64,000 bases of DNA, taken from Bubalus kerabau (lineage: Eukaryota; Chordata; Mammalia; Artiodactyla; Bovidae). The translations under genes and the position numbers were made by a program. The stretch's first letter is position 1, and each line of letters starts with the position of its first letter. Below, one piece after another: positions 34,331 through 47,300 of the stretch. Where the stretch lies: the NCBI RefSeq assembly GCF_029407905.1, contig NC_073646.1, positions 18,928,001-18,992,000 of the forward strand, read 5' to 3'. Under the pieces are notes generated by a model. It saw nothing but the letters and a program-made list of their open reading frames with translations. It did not search any database and was not told the DNA's origin.

Positions 34331-34904
34331 ATTCCATGGACAGAGAAACATGGCGGCTACAATCATGGAGTCTCAAAGAGTCGGACATGACTGTGTACAC
34401 ACTCCTGCTGATCTCCTAGCCTTGATCCTGTCACTTTCCCTGAAGCCAGCTTGGAGGGGCCTCATGCATAGCATTCTCTATCTGAGGCATCTTTGTGCAG
34501 TCTTCGTGAAGATTCATTCAAGGTTTCCAGAAAGGGATTTTACTCACCCTCCAGGCTCTGCTGCTACATCCTCAGGGCAGAATTGATGCATTATTTTATA
34601 CTGGGACTCCCTGCTGAACCCTTCAGAGCAAGGGCATCACTATTTACCACTAGAGGTGTGCTCTTGGGAGACAACATCTCTGCACCCAAACTGAGCAGTT
34701 CTTCTAGCATCCAGGTCCCAGGGGTAGGAGTTTATATAGTTCTAGGTATGTCAAAGCAGGTCTGCAGTGTGGCGGGGCCAGGGGAGCAATGGGGACTAGT
34801 CTTCTCTGGTGCAAGGTCTCCAAAAGTGGCCACATTACAACATGTTTCATAGAAATTGTTGAAACCATGATGGAAATACACCAGAGGAAGTGGGCTGAAA
34901 GCAA

Positions 34905-35389
34905 ACGTCAGTCTGTTCAATTTATTGGCAGTCAGAATGGAGGTACTTTGGAAGATCGTGGAGGGTACCTCTTTTACAAGCTCTGCCCCTGCTCCTTCCC
35001 CTCACTGACATAGCCCTTCTTCCCTGAAGCTATGAACATGTGTGATACTGGTAGACACACAAGCACCCAGCAAGTTTGCTTTCAAGAGCCTGCTAATGAA
35101 TGAGAAAAGTCAGTCCAGGCCAGGTGTCAGAGCCCCCACCATGAGAAAAAGAGGAATACAAAGGACTGAGAGTGTTAAACAAGGCAAAGCTCTTCTTTTT
35201 CTCCAAAACTAGTCAGGCCTGGAGACTACGTGATTTGTTTGAAGACAGAACCAGCAGAGCTGCAGGGTGGCTGGAAGCCTTCGCCAGAGGGAGGAACACA
35301 AGCTTCAAGGCCAGATGCCCAGCCGAGCTCTCAGAACAGCCCAGCCAGGAGGACAGGCAGGAGAACCACGGGCCAGGCCACCAGGAACC
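34905..35389 (-). CDS. GP2: GP2 exon 11: hydrophobic GPI tail, stop and 3' UTR
   Basis: Coding runs 35389-35331 and gives FLVAWPVVLLPVLLAGLF followed by TGA, an uninterrupted hydrophobic GPI-transamidase signal. The acceptor is TTGTGTTTCAG. The exon lies 3.3 kb from exon 10. The 3' UTR is about 425 bases, ending after the AATAAA on the minus strand at 34926-34921. The cleavage point is an estimate. Confidence 0.9.
34921..34926 (-). terminator. GP2: GP2 polyadenylation signal AATAAA
   Basis: This is the only AATAAA I noticed on the minus strand within about 430 bases after the GP2 stop codon. Cleavage would be near 34905. Confidence 0.6.
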
Positions 35390-38300
35390 CTGAAACACAA
35401 GAGAGGACTGTCGGGTGCTGGGCTCTGGAACTCAGCAGCCAACGTGAGGTGGCACGCCTATCTTCTGCTGGACAAGGATGACAAACACAGAGTATCCTTA
35501 ATATCTATTTTAGATTTCTGCCCCTGGGAGGTGGCAAAGCATAGAGGCAAATCTGACTCACCACCACCAAACATTTCATTTCCCTGTGGGCACACAGGAA
35601 GTTACTTTTTCCCACATGCATTGCAGTAGGTAGGACCATATGAGTGGATCTGACCAGTAGAATGTGAGTAGAAGTCACATGTGCCACTTTTGGGCCTGGT
35701 TCTTAAAGCCTCCTACATAATTTTCCATGCTCCCTCATCCAGCATCTAGGGACCAGATGCAGAGGCTCCAAGAGAGGACTTTTAGGGGACAGCAGAGTTG
35801 CCAGAATTTACCAGAAGGTAAGAACCCCAGTTCCTAATGACTGTAAAGGGCACTGAGCTGCACCTTCCAGTGATTTTATGGGAAATAAACTGTTGCATAA
35901 AAGCACAGAAAGTTGTGGATCGCTTGTCACAGTAGCTAGCATTACTCACTCTGATAGTGAAGAGGCAGAAAGACACTGAAGGCAGAAATAGAGGTTAAAA
36001 AAGCATTACCTCTGAAGCCTGACTGCTTAGTTTAGAATTCTAGCTCTGCAACTAGCTATGCAGACCCAGGCAAGTTATTGAATCTCTCTGTGCCTGAATG
36101 TCCCTGTGTGTAAAAGAGGATCATTACTAACAGCTATTACTGCATGAGATTTTTGTAAGGCGAGTGAGTGAACTCATAGCAAGCATTTAGAACAGTGCCT
36201 GACACATGGTAAACACCATGTAAGTATTGGCTTTGAAAATCAGACTCTAAGATCTGGGACGTTGGGATCATATCTCTTCTGAATGTTACTGTATACTCAG
36301 GGTTAAAGAAAGGCTTGTCTCCTGGATCGTAGCTATCTCATATTAGAGGATCTGGGAGAGGCATGTGCAAGCCCCTTCCACCCAATACCAGATTATAGTG
36401 GCTCCCCAAGCCCTAAATTTCAAAATAACTTGCTGATGTCCTTAGGAGGGAGAGGGAGATGAATATCACAATTTTCAGAGACATATCATTTTATGACAAC
36501 CAGTTTATAATTATGAAACGTAGGTTGATGTTCAGTTAATTCTAAAAATGTCATAAATGGCTGTGGGAGAGAGCAAACTATGAAACCCATAGGCGCACTC
36601 TTTCAGTAGTCTGCCACCGCATCATGTTGGAGTGATTCCTCCGTTTTCAAAAGTCTCCAGAAACCAGTACCCACCAAGAAATTAGTCAATTTAGCAAAGT
36701 CCTTTGCGAAGCCAGGCTGTTCCAGGCACTATGCTAACCCGGACTGGAAGAAAGAATGAGACTGAGATCCCTGCTCTCAAGCTGTTTGCAGTCTGAGCTC
36801 TAACCACCCTCTCCAATGAGTACTTCTTTTCTGAGCATTGTCTGAATGTTAGCACTGAGGTTATTTGGAAATGTTTAGACTGTTATCTAGTTGGAGATTT
36901 GAGGATGGGTAGAATTTTTTAATGTCTGGGTTGACCAGTATAGGCCGTTTTGGGGGATAGTGAAATCTTAATAGCATTGCTTTCCCTTTGGACCAAAATA
37001 TATTTCTTAGATTTGTCTCCCTACTGAACTCCAATTCATTCATCAAAACCACATTCAGATGTTAACATCAGCTGAAATGCTCTTCTGATCTTATCCAATA
37101 CAATCAATTACTCTTCTGCACTATCTACTTGCTTGTGATTTATTTACTTATATGAGTTTTTAATTTCACAACTGTTGTTCATTTTTCCTATAGGGCTTGT
37201 TCTGCTAATATTTGCATACCTAGCTCCTTTTTCTCATTTAGTTCAAATATTACCTCCTTCAAAAAATTTTCTGACTATTTATCCATTCTGATATTCATTC
37301 TTCCTTTCTATCTTGTTAACAGATCCATCAAACATTGGTTGGGTTTGTGACCATCCAGGATAAAGACTATATTTCCCAACTTCCTTTGCAGCCAGATGTG
37401 GCCATGTGACTCAGTGCTGATCAATGAGATGTAAGTGAAGATATAAGGTGTCAGCTTCCAGGATTGTTCCTTAAAAGTCATTGACTTCTTCCAAGTTCCC
37501 TCCATCCTGGCCTAGATATAAAGATTGGTATTCTGTCTGCCATCTTGGACCATGAGTATGATGGCAATATCCTAAACATGGTAGAGGGGTGAGATGGAAG
37601 GAGCCTGAATTCTTTTTTTTTTTCTTTGAATGCAATCCCAACTAATATGTGTGGCATGAGTAGTTCCCATCATAAGGTAGCCAAATAATTGCTAAAAAAT
37701 TTCATCAGTTAGTGACCCAAGAGAAAGTTCCTATTGAGGAGGGGAGTTCTCTGTCCAGTGCAATGATTTAGGCCTTTAAGTACAGGGGAAATGGACTTGG
37801 TTAACTATTACTGCTTTATAGTAATGTCCTATTGGAGAAAGATGAGAAATGGGAGGGTTTTAATAGTTAGCGCCAAGTGAGAGAGCCGGAGTGTCTCTTT
37901 GGTAGGTAACTTGTAAGAGGCCCTTATCTCCAGCATTAGGAGAGTGGATACCCCTGAGGAGCAAATTTGGACTCATTGTAGTTGCCAGGTTTAAAAGATG
38001 GTTGAATGCTCTGTCTGGGCAGCTTTGCAACAATGTCAGAGCCACGGATGGAAAAACCTGCAAACTGAGGAACATGGGGTGGGATCATGGGGATAGAGGC
38101 TCCTAAGGATTGTGATTCTTCTGATAGCCTTGAACCAATGCCTTCAGAGCCTCGCTGTCTTTATTAGGAGCTAGCCTTCCCCGACCCAAGAAGAGAGTCT
38201 GGATTCTTGATGACCTCATGATGCTGGCCTATTAGTCCTGGATTGCTTGCCCTATTGACTTCATTTATGTGTGGGAGAAATAAACTTCTGTGTTATTGAA

Positions 38301-41300
38301 GGCAGTATTACCTTGCTTCAATATTCAGTATTACCTTCAATACCATTCTGGTAACTTTCTATTACATCATTCTCTTCTATTTCTAAATTGCCTTGTTAGC
38401 TTTTTTATTGTCTATTTTGAAACTGGAACATAATCTCCATTAGGGCAGGCACCTGACCTGTACCATTCACCATTATAACTTTAGTGCCAATAACAATGCC
38501 TAACACACAGTTGGTGCTCAATAAACATTTTTTGTCTAATGATGGCTCTCCTGCTGCACTATGAGCATCTCTAGAGCCAGTCTAGGGTTTGATTCATTTC
38601 AGGGTTCACAGCTCTTGGCACAGTTCTTGGGGCCTGTCACATAGAAGAGACTAAATAAATATGCACCAGATTAAAATGAAGGAGAGTTGGGAGGGCTGTA
38701 GGAAAGGCAAGAGAAAATAATATACCTGCAGTGTTGGGTGTTCCACTCATGACACCAAGAGACTGGGCACCTGGAGACAAGATCAGAAGGTGAGGATTTC
38801 CACAGTCACGCTCCACTGGCTATGGCACTGTAGCCATAGTTGCTCCAAGACCTCCCGGATCTGGTCATCACTGCTGCTGCTAAGTCACTTCAGTCGTGTC
38901 CGACTCTGTGCGACCCCATAGACAGCAGCCCGCCAGGCTCCCCCATCCCTGGGATTCTCAAGGCAAGAACACTGGAGTGGGTTGCCATTTCCTTCTCCTC
39001 TGGTCATCACAGTCACTGGCAATTCACATTGTGGAAACATCTACTATTTAGCAAGTACCTTTCTAAACACATTTCATGAATTTGAAACTTAATCCTCCTG
39101 AGAGATTTGTGAAGAGTGTTCTCATCCCCATTTGACAGATGAGAAGACTGAGGCTCAGCAATGTCTCCCAATAAGTGGAAGAGTTTGGATTCAAACCCCA
39201 GTCTACCTGATTACAAAGTAGAAGTTCTCAATCCCTCCTCCCTCCTCCCCAATCTACCCTGTGACAACACATGAACTTCTAGTGGAAGATTCAATAAAAG
39301 AACAAGATAACTAGAGGCAGAGTCTTCTTCATGAGACAGCCTCAGTTAACTTATCTGGAGAATGGTGGTGGTAATAGTGCTTATGTCCCTAGACTGTTGT
39401 GAACATTTCATGTGATAATGTATATAAATATGCTGCCAGGCAGGAGGTATTATTATTAATGTTACTGTTATTAATATTATTAATGTTGCATGCGTGCTTA
39501 GTCGCTTCAGTCATGTCCGACTCTTTGTGACCCTATGGACTGTAGCCCACCAAGCTCCTCTGTCCATGGGATTCTCCAGGCAAGAATACTGGAGTGGGTT
39601 GCCGTGCCCTCCTCCAGGGGATCTTCCTGTTATAGGAATGGAACCAGAGTCTTTTATGTCTCCTGTATTGGCAGGTGGGTTCTTTCCCACTAGGGCCACC
39701 TGGGAAACCCATTATTAATGTTACTGCACTTTAATTTCTCTAGGACAGAAAAAATGCTTTCAGTTTTTTGGATTTCTTGATTCTGTCAATTCAGTGTAAG
39801 TAAAAGCCATGAGAGTACTGTTAACCTGAGGGATAGACAGATGAAAATTTAAGGAGCATTTGGAAAGCTTCTCCTACGTCATGCCCCAGAACACCATAAC
39901 TGGATTTTGAGAAACATGGTCATTCTCTAGAAACCTAAGTTGGTTTAGCACTTAGACCTCACCTCAAAGGGATCAAGTTATGGGCGCTTGGCAGGAGGGA
40001 CAAGACAAAAGACACATGCTTGGGAATCAGCCTGAGCTGGGTTCAATGCTAACTCCAGCTGCTCTTGAGTGGGTGATCTTGGGGGAGTCACTTAATCTCT
40101 CTGAGCTTCAGTTTCTCACCTGTAAAATGGATGCAGTTGGAGAGGATTGAGTCAGTGAATTTTGAGAGCTTAACCTGATCTCTAGCACATAGGAAGCCCA
40201 GCACAAGTGGCAAATGCTATTATCATTACCCAAAACATCTCCTGGAAAGATGCATTTACCACTGGATTTCCTGAGGAAGCAGAAAAGGACCTGGGCTGTT
40301 AAACTGGTGACCCCAGGCACCTGAGGTTAACTGTCAGCACTTGGCCAGCTGGAGCTATCACCAGGACTTGGCTACTTCTTACCTTTGCGAGTGATGGGTC
40401 CCAGATCTAGAACTCGGGCTGGATTGATAGCCACTCCTTCACTGCGGAGTTGACTTCTTGAGCAAGACTGTGGGGATGGAGAATTCTCATTATATCAAAA
40501 TGGAAAGGCATGTTCCTCTCCAAATTGCTCCTTCCATGAGCAGCTCTGGCCCAGGAATGGGCTCCCACCCACGATATGATCCTGACTCTGATGCTGTGGT
40601 TTTCTCAATCTAGAGAATTCTCACTGTCATGTCAAATGAACCTGGGTTTGAATCTCCTCTCTTTTCTTTCAGTTGTCTAACTTGGGATAAATGACTACAC
40701 CTGTCTACTATTATTAAATCATATCTTCTTGGCTGTGAAGGTTAAAAGGAAATATGTGTGCAACACACAGGCACACAGCAAGCACTCAAGAAATGCCAAC
40801 TCTTAGTAGGCAGTGTTGAATCTGGGTTAAGAGCATGGGCATGTAAGTCACACCTCAGCCAGGGCATAATCAGCCCTGGTACTTTCTAGCTCTGAGGCCC
40901 TTAGGCAAGTAACCTCTCTGAGCTCAGTTTCTTCATCTGTAAGATGCGGTTGATAAAAGAATCTACTTAAAAGTGTGCTGTGAGAATTAAATTGGATAAG
41001 GCATATAAAAGTTTTAGAATGGTGCTTGACACAGGCTTAAAACTCAACATTCAAAAAACCAAGATCATGGAATCTGGTCCCATCACTTCATGGCAAATAG
41101 ATGGGGAAACAATGGAAAGACTGACAGACTTTATTTTCTTGGCCTCCAAAATCACTGCAGATGGTGACTGCAGCCATGAAATTAAAAGGCATTTGTTCCT
41201 TAGAAGAAAAGTTATGACAAACCTAGACAGTATATTAAAAAGCAGAGACATTATTTTGCCAATAAAGGTCCATCTAGTCAAAGCTATGGTTTTTCCAGTA

Positions 41301-44300
41301 CTCATGTATGGATGTGAGAGTTGGACTACAATGAAAGCTGAGCACAGAAGAACCGATGCTTTTGAACTGTGGTGTTGGAAAAGACTCTTAAGAGTCCCTT
41401 GGACTACAAGGAGTTCCAACCAGTCCATCCTAAAGGAAATCAGTCCTGAATATTCATTGGAAGGACTGATGCTGAAGCTGAAACCCCAATACTTTGGCCA
41501 CCTGATGCGAAAAACTGACTCATTGGAAAAGACCCCAATGCTGGGAAAGATTGAAGGCGGGAGGAGAAGAGGCTCACAGAGGATGAGATGGTTGTATGGC
41601 ATCACCAACTCGATGAACATGAGTTTGAGCAAGCTCTGGGAGTTGGTGATGGACAGGGAAGCCTGGTGTGCTGCAGTCCATGGGGTCGCAGAGTCGGACA
41701 CGACTGAGCAACTGAACTGAATTGAACTGACAAAGAGTAAGCACTGAAAGAAGTCAACTATTATTAAAATCATTTAAAGTGTTCTGTACCAAGGAAACAT
41801 AATAGACAGGTTCTTTCACCTAATATGCTTCCTGGGGATACTATAATTGCTTACACATGGGCTTTTGGAGACTTAAGTTACATTGATCCATCCTTTCTTC
41901 CCTCTCTTTCTCCTTCCCTCCCTTCCATTAATTCATCCATCCATCCATCTTTCCATCTCATCATCTATCTGATTTTCTTTCTCTCCCTTTCTCCCTTCTT
42001 CTCTCCTTCCCACCCTCCCTTCTTTCAATCCATACATAATTCCAATAAACATGTATGGAGGTACCAGGCGCCATGTCAGGCACTGAATAGTTTAGTCCAA
42101 AGAGATACTCACCGGTTGGCACTCTTCTTTAAAGAAATCACAGAGAGAAACCTCACAATGCAGGAAAACCAGGTCATAATTGCCAGCAAACATGAACATC
42201 TGAATTGAGAACCGGCTTTCTGCTGACACCCCATTCTCTTCCACGGAGATAGTGGAATCACGTTGATTTGGGCAGCTGGAAGAGTGACAGGGACAAGGAT
42301 CTAGCTTCTAGAGAAACTCAGGGGGTCTGAGGCTCTTTCTGCATTTCTAATCTGCATCCAGCGTAAAAACAGCACTGGAGAGAATTAAAGAGCCTCCTCA
42401 CCCCCCACCAAGGTTTATTCCAACCTATAGCATAGATTTTTATTCCTCCAGGTTTTCTCCACAGTGTGACCAATAAACTCACATGGTTTAAATTTGGGGG
42501 CCTACAGTCCTCAGAATGAGACAGACTGATTTCAAATTCCAACCCAACCCACTTCCTAACTAAATGATTGTGAGCTGATTACTTAACTTTACTGAACCTC
42601 AGTTTTATTAACTGTAAAGTAGGGACAGGAATATGTACTTCCTAGGGTTGATGTGAGCATTTAATGAGATAATCCTTGTATTCTGCTTAGCACAGTGCTT
42701 GGTACACACCTAAACTCTATGCTAAATATTAACTAGTATTTTCACTACAGTGTGAATCATGATCTATAGATATGCATTTTCCTTTGTTTTTGCCAATTAA
42801 CAATATTCAATAATATTTTGTCCCATAACACACTGTTTCCATGTTGTTTAGTCAGTGTTAACATCAGTATAAAAGTTCCCTTTGATCTATGAACCTACTG
42901 CCAAAATGATAAAAGATAACTGAAATGAAAAATAACTGGCATTTCTTTACCTTGCCCATCTATTTTGCATTAATCTTTTAAGGCCACAATTTCAGGAGTG
43001 ATATTTCTGAGTCAAAGGGTATGGTCATGTCATACCAAATTGTTTTCCAAAAGAGGCAAGCCAATTGACACAACTGCCAGGCAGGGATGAGCTGATCATT
43101 GTTCTCTACCCCAAACCTCATTTAGGCCGAAAGATAACCCTAGATTGTCCAGCACCTGTTCCTGATGATGAAGTATTTCACAGGGTCAGTCTTGTCTTCA
43201 GTGGGCGTGGCATAGCAGTTCTTCAACACCAGGTTAAATCGGGACGTGTCCCCTCTCTCCAAGATGGCGCCCACATACAGCATGGATTCGACAGACAGCG
43301 TGACTGCAGTCCCTTCATAAGGAGACGTGTAGTCCTGGTCTTGAAAGAGGGCCATCCTGACAGTGAACTCTCCCTCCCCATCCACAGTGACATTCAGGGA
43401 ACTGAGAACACAAAATCCACAAGAGTGAGGTTTTGAACAGTGAGAACAAAATCAAGTCCCACACCTGTGTAAGAGTATGAAGCCAGAGGCACATCTTTGA
43501 TTCCTAAATGAACTAGTCATTTACTTATATCAAGTATCTACCATCTTCTAGGCATTAAACTTAACAAACAGATGTCTGACTTCAGGTTTCCTACCAGTCC
43601 TCCCTGCATCAGAGAGCACGTATACCTCCTTCACTCAAAGAGCACCTCCGGCTTCTCACCTGCAGAACTGGGCTTGGAACCTGTTCTGTGAGCTCACAAT
43701 TTTTAGCAGCACATCTCTTCCCTCTATCCCATAATTTTCAGTGAAACATCAATTTTAACAAGATAAATAAAATAGCTTTAATACTTTTTTTTTTTTATGA
43801 ACCTTGGGCCCCAATACATTATAGACTGAAAACTGGAAATGGAACTATAAAATTTCTAATCCTGATTCTGCCATTCTGTGAGCCCAGGAAGCAAAAAGGT
43901 AATGGGGACAGGTACTCTGGATTTCTAATACCCCAGAAAGTCTCCTAAGCACATCTAGGAATGCCGAGGAATTCCTTCAGCAGGGACCATTCCAGGCACA
44001 GTTAGATAGCAGTGAACAAATAACAAGACCCCCTGCCCAAATTGAATTCTACCCAAGTTGCTATTGGGTTCTATATCTGATGAGTTCATCCAATCAAAGC
44101 TGGTCTGGCTTAAATCCCACATGTGCAGGGAAGCTTTCCTGCCTCCAGCTTTCCTCCCCAACCAAGATTAGGTCAGGGACCCTTGTTCCTGCTCCCACAG
44201 CACCCTGAGCCTCCCCTACGTTGCCTGCATCACACTTGTAAATAATTTTTGATATAATGAGTTGTTTAATGCCTTTCTACCTCAAGATAAATGACATTGT

Positions 44301-47300
44301 CATGCTCTTCTGTTCCTCATCTTATTTAATTAACACTGTTTCATGTCATTGCATTGCTCCATAGTAATAATCTTCAATATCCACAAAATATTCAATGCCT
44401 GCTTTGTTCATGCTGAACATCCTAATACATAATCAACAAATATTTGTGGAATGAATGGAAGTTCCTGAGGGAGGCGGGTAGCATCCTGTGGACATGATAA
44501 AATGTGCGTGAAGTCAGTCAGGGTTATAGGTCAAAGGGTAAAGATCAGTGCCATACCTTACAATGGGCTGCAGGGCCATTTGAAGGCTCACTTTCATGTC
44601 CAGTGGGTAGGCACACTGGAAGCTGATGCTGAGGATGGTGTCTCTGATGATGAAATCGTTGACTAAGGAGAGCGTGTTTTTGTAGATGGCATGGGTCTGG
44701 TTTCTCTTTGGCATAAAAACAAGACCACATATATGTTGACATGGATGCAGGTACAAGTGTATCTGGGATTCAGGTCTGTGTGACTCCAGAGGTGATGCTG
44801 TCAGTCAAGCGGACAACCCTGTCCTCTGATCTCATGGAGGCAAGGGGCCTCCTCCCCCAGTGGCACTGGCTCTTTATTGGAAGGGGAATGAGGATCCCAG
44901 ATCAAAAACTAGAACGATAAACTGTTGACTCTCGGGAACAGTCAGGAACTGCCACGTTTGCTCCTTTGTGAACCCCTCCCACATTATCCCTAAGTGAAAG
45001 AATCATAATCATAGCTTTCATTTACTGAGCTTAAGCATCCTGCCTATTCTAAGCTGCCTCCTGGACCAACATGTGTAATCTCACATGCCCTTAGAGGTCC
45101 ATGGAGGCTAAGTTACTTGTCCAAGGACTCACAGTTACTGACATAGACCTCGCCTGTCCAGCTCCTGCACTCTGGCAGCAGGGGTATAAACATCTCTCAC
45201 CTCCAGAATGTTTCCGCAGGCACCAGCCTGGGTGGGATTGGTCACAGATATCCAGTTCTCCTCTTCACTCTGCCTGAGGCTGCTACAGTTCCAGTTCCCA
45301 TCCTGCAGGTAGGCATGGACCTCATTTCCGAAACCCAGACTTCCCAGCAGACACTTGTCCAGTGACACTTTGATCTCCGTGTCCCCACAGTCCAGCTGAG
45401 GCTGCAAACTGTGCACATCTAGAAAGTCGAGAGGAAGGCAGGTAGAGTGGATAGGGGTCTGGAAGGAGTGGGCAGAGCTCACATACTGTGCCCTTTGGCA
45501 AACCACCTTGCCTACCAGGAGGCTGGGGAGACTAGAGCGGCCCGAGGCCCACGTGGGATTTACACTCAGGCTTGCGATAGGTGAGGCTGGCCAAGATGCC
45601 CCGGTCCAAGATTTCCAAGCATGCTGTTTGCAGGCTTGGTGAAGGCTCTCATGTCTGGTCCCTCCTGGGACCCAGAGCAGATCATCCCCAAATATGCCAA
45701 ATGGTGTATTGATTATTTTGAATTAAAATTACTTGAGTTGCAGGTAATGCAAGAGCCATGCTCTGACACACCTCTCTGTTTCCCTGAAAACAGGAAATGA
45801 TTCTCCCATGTGAAAGGTGCTCTCCCTGCATATGGAGTAGAAGGACACGCTTGCCACCACAGATAGGGACCTCAAGCTCCCTCTTGTCCCTCAACACAGA
45901 ACACTCTCTCCTCCACTGGGGCGAGGAGTATGTACAGAGGAAAGCAGGCTTGTGCCCAAAGTAAGAATCAAAGGCTCTCGTTAGAGTCTAGGAGGGAAGG
46001 AGATCTTCTCTTTTGGAAGCTCCTTCAACTCCCACCCAGGGCTTAGGGCTCATCTGTAGCCATGGGTCACCTGCCTGTGCTTGCTTACCTGCTGGGATGA
46101 CAAGAACATCACCTCCAGAGTCTGCCCATTGAACTGTTCTTATTGAATTCTCATAAAAGCCCTGCTTGGTGGGTTTTTATTATTATTATTATCTCACCCA
46201 CATTTTACAGATGAGAACGTTAAGGTTCAGAGAGGCTAAGCAGCTGGTCCCAGGTCCCACACCCCACCCAACAAATCCAAGATTGACACAGGAGTCTGCC
46301 CCTGTTCCTCACGTGGAGACCATGCCGACACCTGAACACAACTTCCAACACCGGCAGAGTCCTCATTCTCGGTATCTTGGTCCCTCATGAGTCAAGCCAA
46401 CCCATTCCCAAGGCCACAGTCCAGTGGCTGACCTGGAAATGTGTCCGACCCCTGGCCCCATCCTTACAAACTCTCTGGCTTGGCACTTCTCATCCGCTGA
46501 CCTCGGTTCCATGACCACTGACTGTGGTCCACACCTAGTCCTGACCCTCTGGAGCTCCCTCCCTCCTGCCCTGCCCGCTGGGTCAGCAGAGTCCCAGTGC
46601 TCACCGGAGACGTTGAGGTCCTGTCTGCAGAAGCAGCCCCAGGTGCCACTGACGAGGCGACACTCCTCCTCGGGGCGGCAGGTCCTGTCACATTTGTCCT
46701 CCGCGGTGGCAGGGTCTGGGGTGGAGGAAGAGGATCAGGGTGCACAGCAGGGTGGACTTGAGGCCACCAAGGCCAACCTTGTCATTCTACAGAAGATTTG
46801 CCATGTTTGACAAGGGTTGTGCCATATTTGGTGGAAGCATCAAGCCTTGAACTTGAATTTCCCAACTCCCGATTCGGTGGGGTGAGAACCTTCGAGCTGC
46901 CATCTTGGTGCTTTTACTACAGGGCAGATGCTATTCCCAGAACTTTCCATGCCTTAACTCTTTCAGTTCACATGTAGACCTCGTTGGGGTGGGGGTGGCA
47001 TTTGGATCCTGGAGCTGGGATGCTAGGTTCAAACTGGCTCTGCCACATTCCAAATCTGTGATGTTGGGAGAATTGCTTAACCTGTCTGTGCCCACTGCAG
47101 GCGCTGGACCAAGGCCGTTCTGTTCAGTCTCCTCCTGACCCGCTGCACCCACTCTACTGCCCCTGGGCACTTCACCGGGTTGCCCTGCCCCACTCACCTG
47201 TGCAGTATCTCAGATTACATTGAGGGGTGCCCTCCAACCGGTACACGAGGTATGGGCCCGGGCAGGCCTTCACCATCACCTCTGTCTTCCAGAGGCAGCA

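Larger units (their letters stand above)
33653..34392 (+). mobile_element. Bov-tA SINE split by a BOV-A2 piece and a solo LTR
   Basis: Head gggcttcccaggtggcgcag at 33653. Body resumes at about 33807 (gaatggcaactcactccag) and again at 34331 (attccatggacagagaaac), ending agagtcggacatgactg at about 34392. Interruptions: 33749-33806 and 33848-34330. Confidence 0.88.
35390..38725. other. GP2 intron 10
   Basis: Contains a MIR (36010-36225), unassigned old repeat-like pieces at about 35580-35830 and 37330-37640, and no further exon visible. Confidence 0.6.

Noticed and set aside
35213..35398. 61-codon minus frame at the GP2 terminal exon
   Set aside because: Wrong reading frame. The real GP2 coding frame ends at 35331 with the hydrophobic tail.
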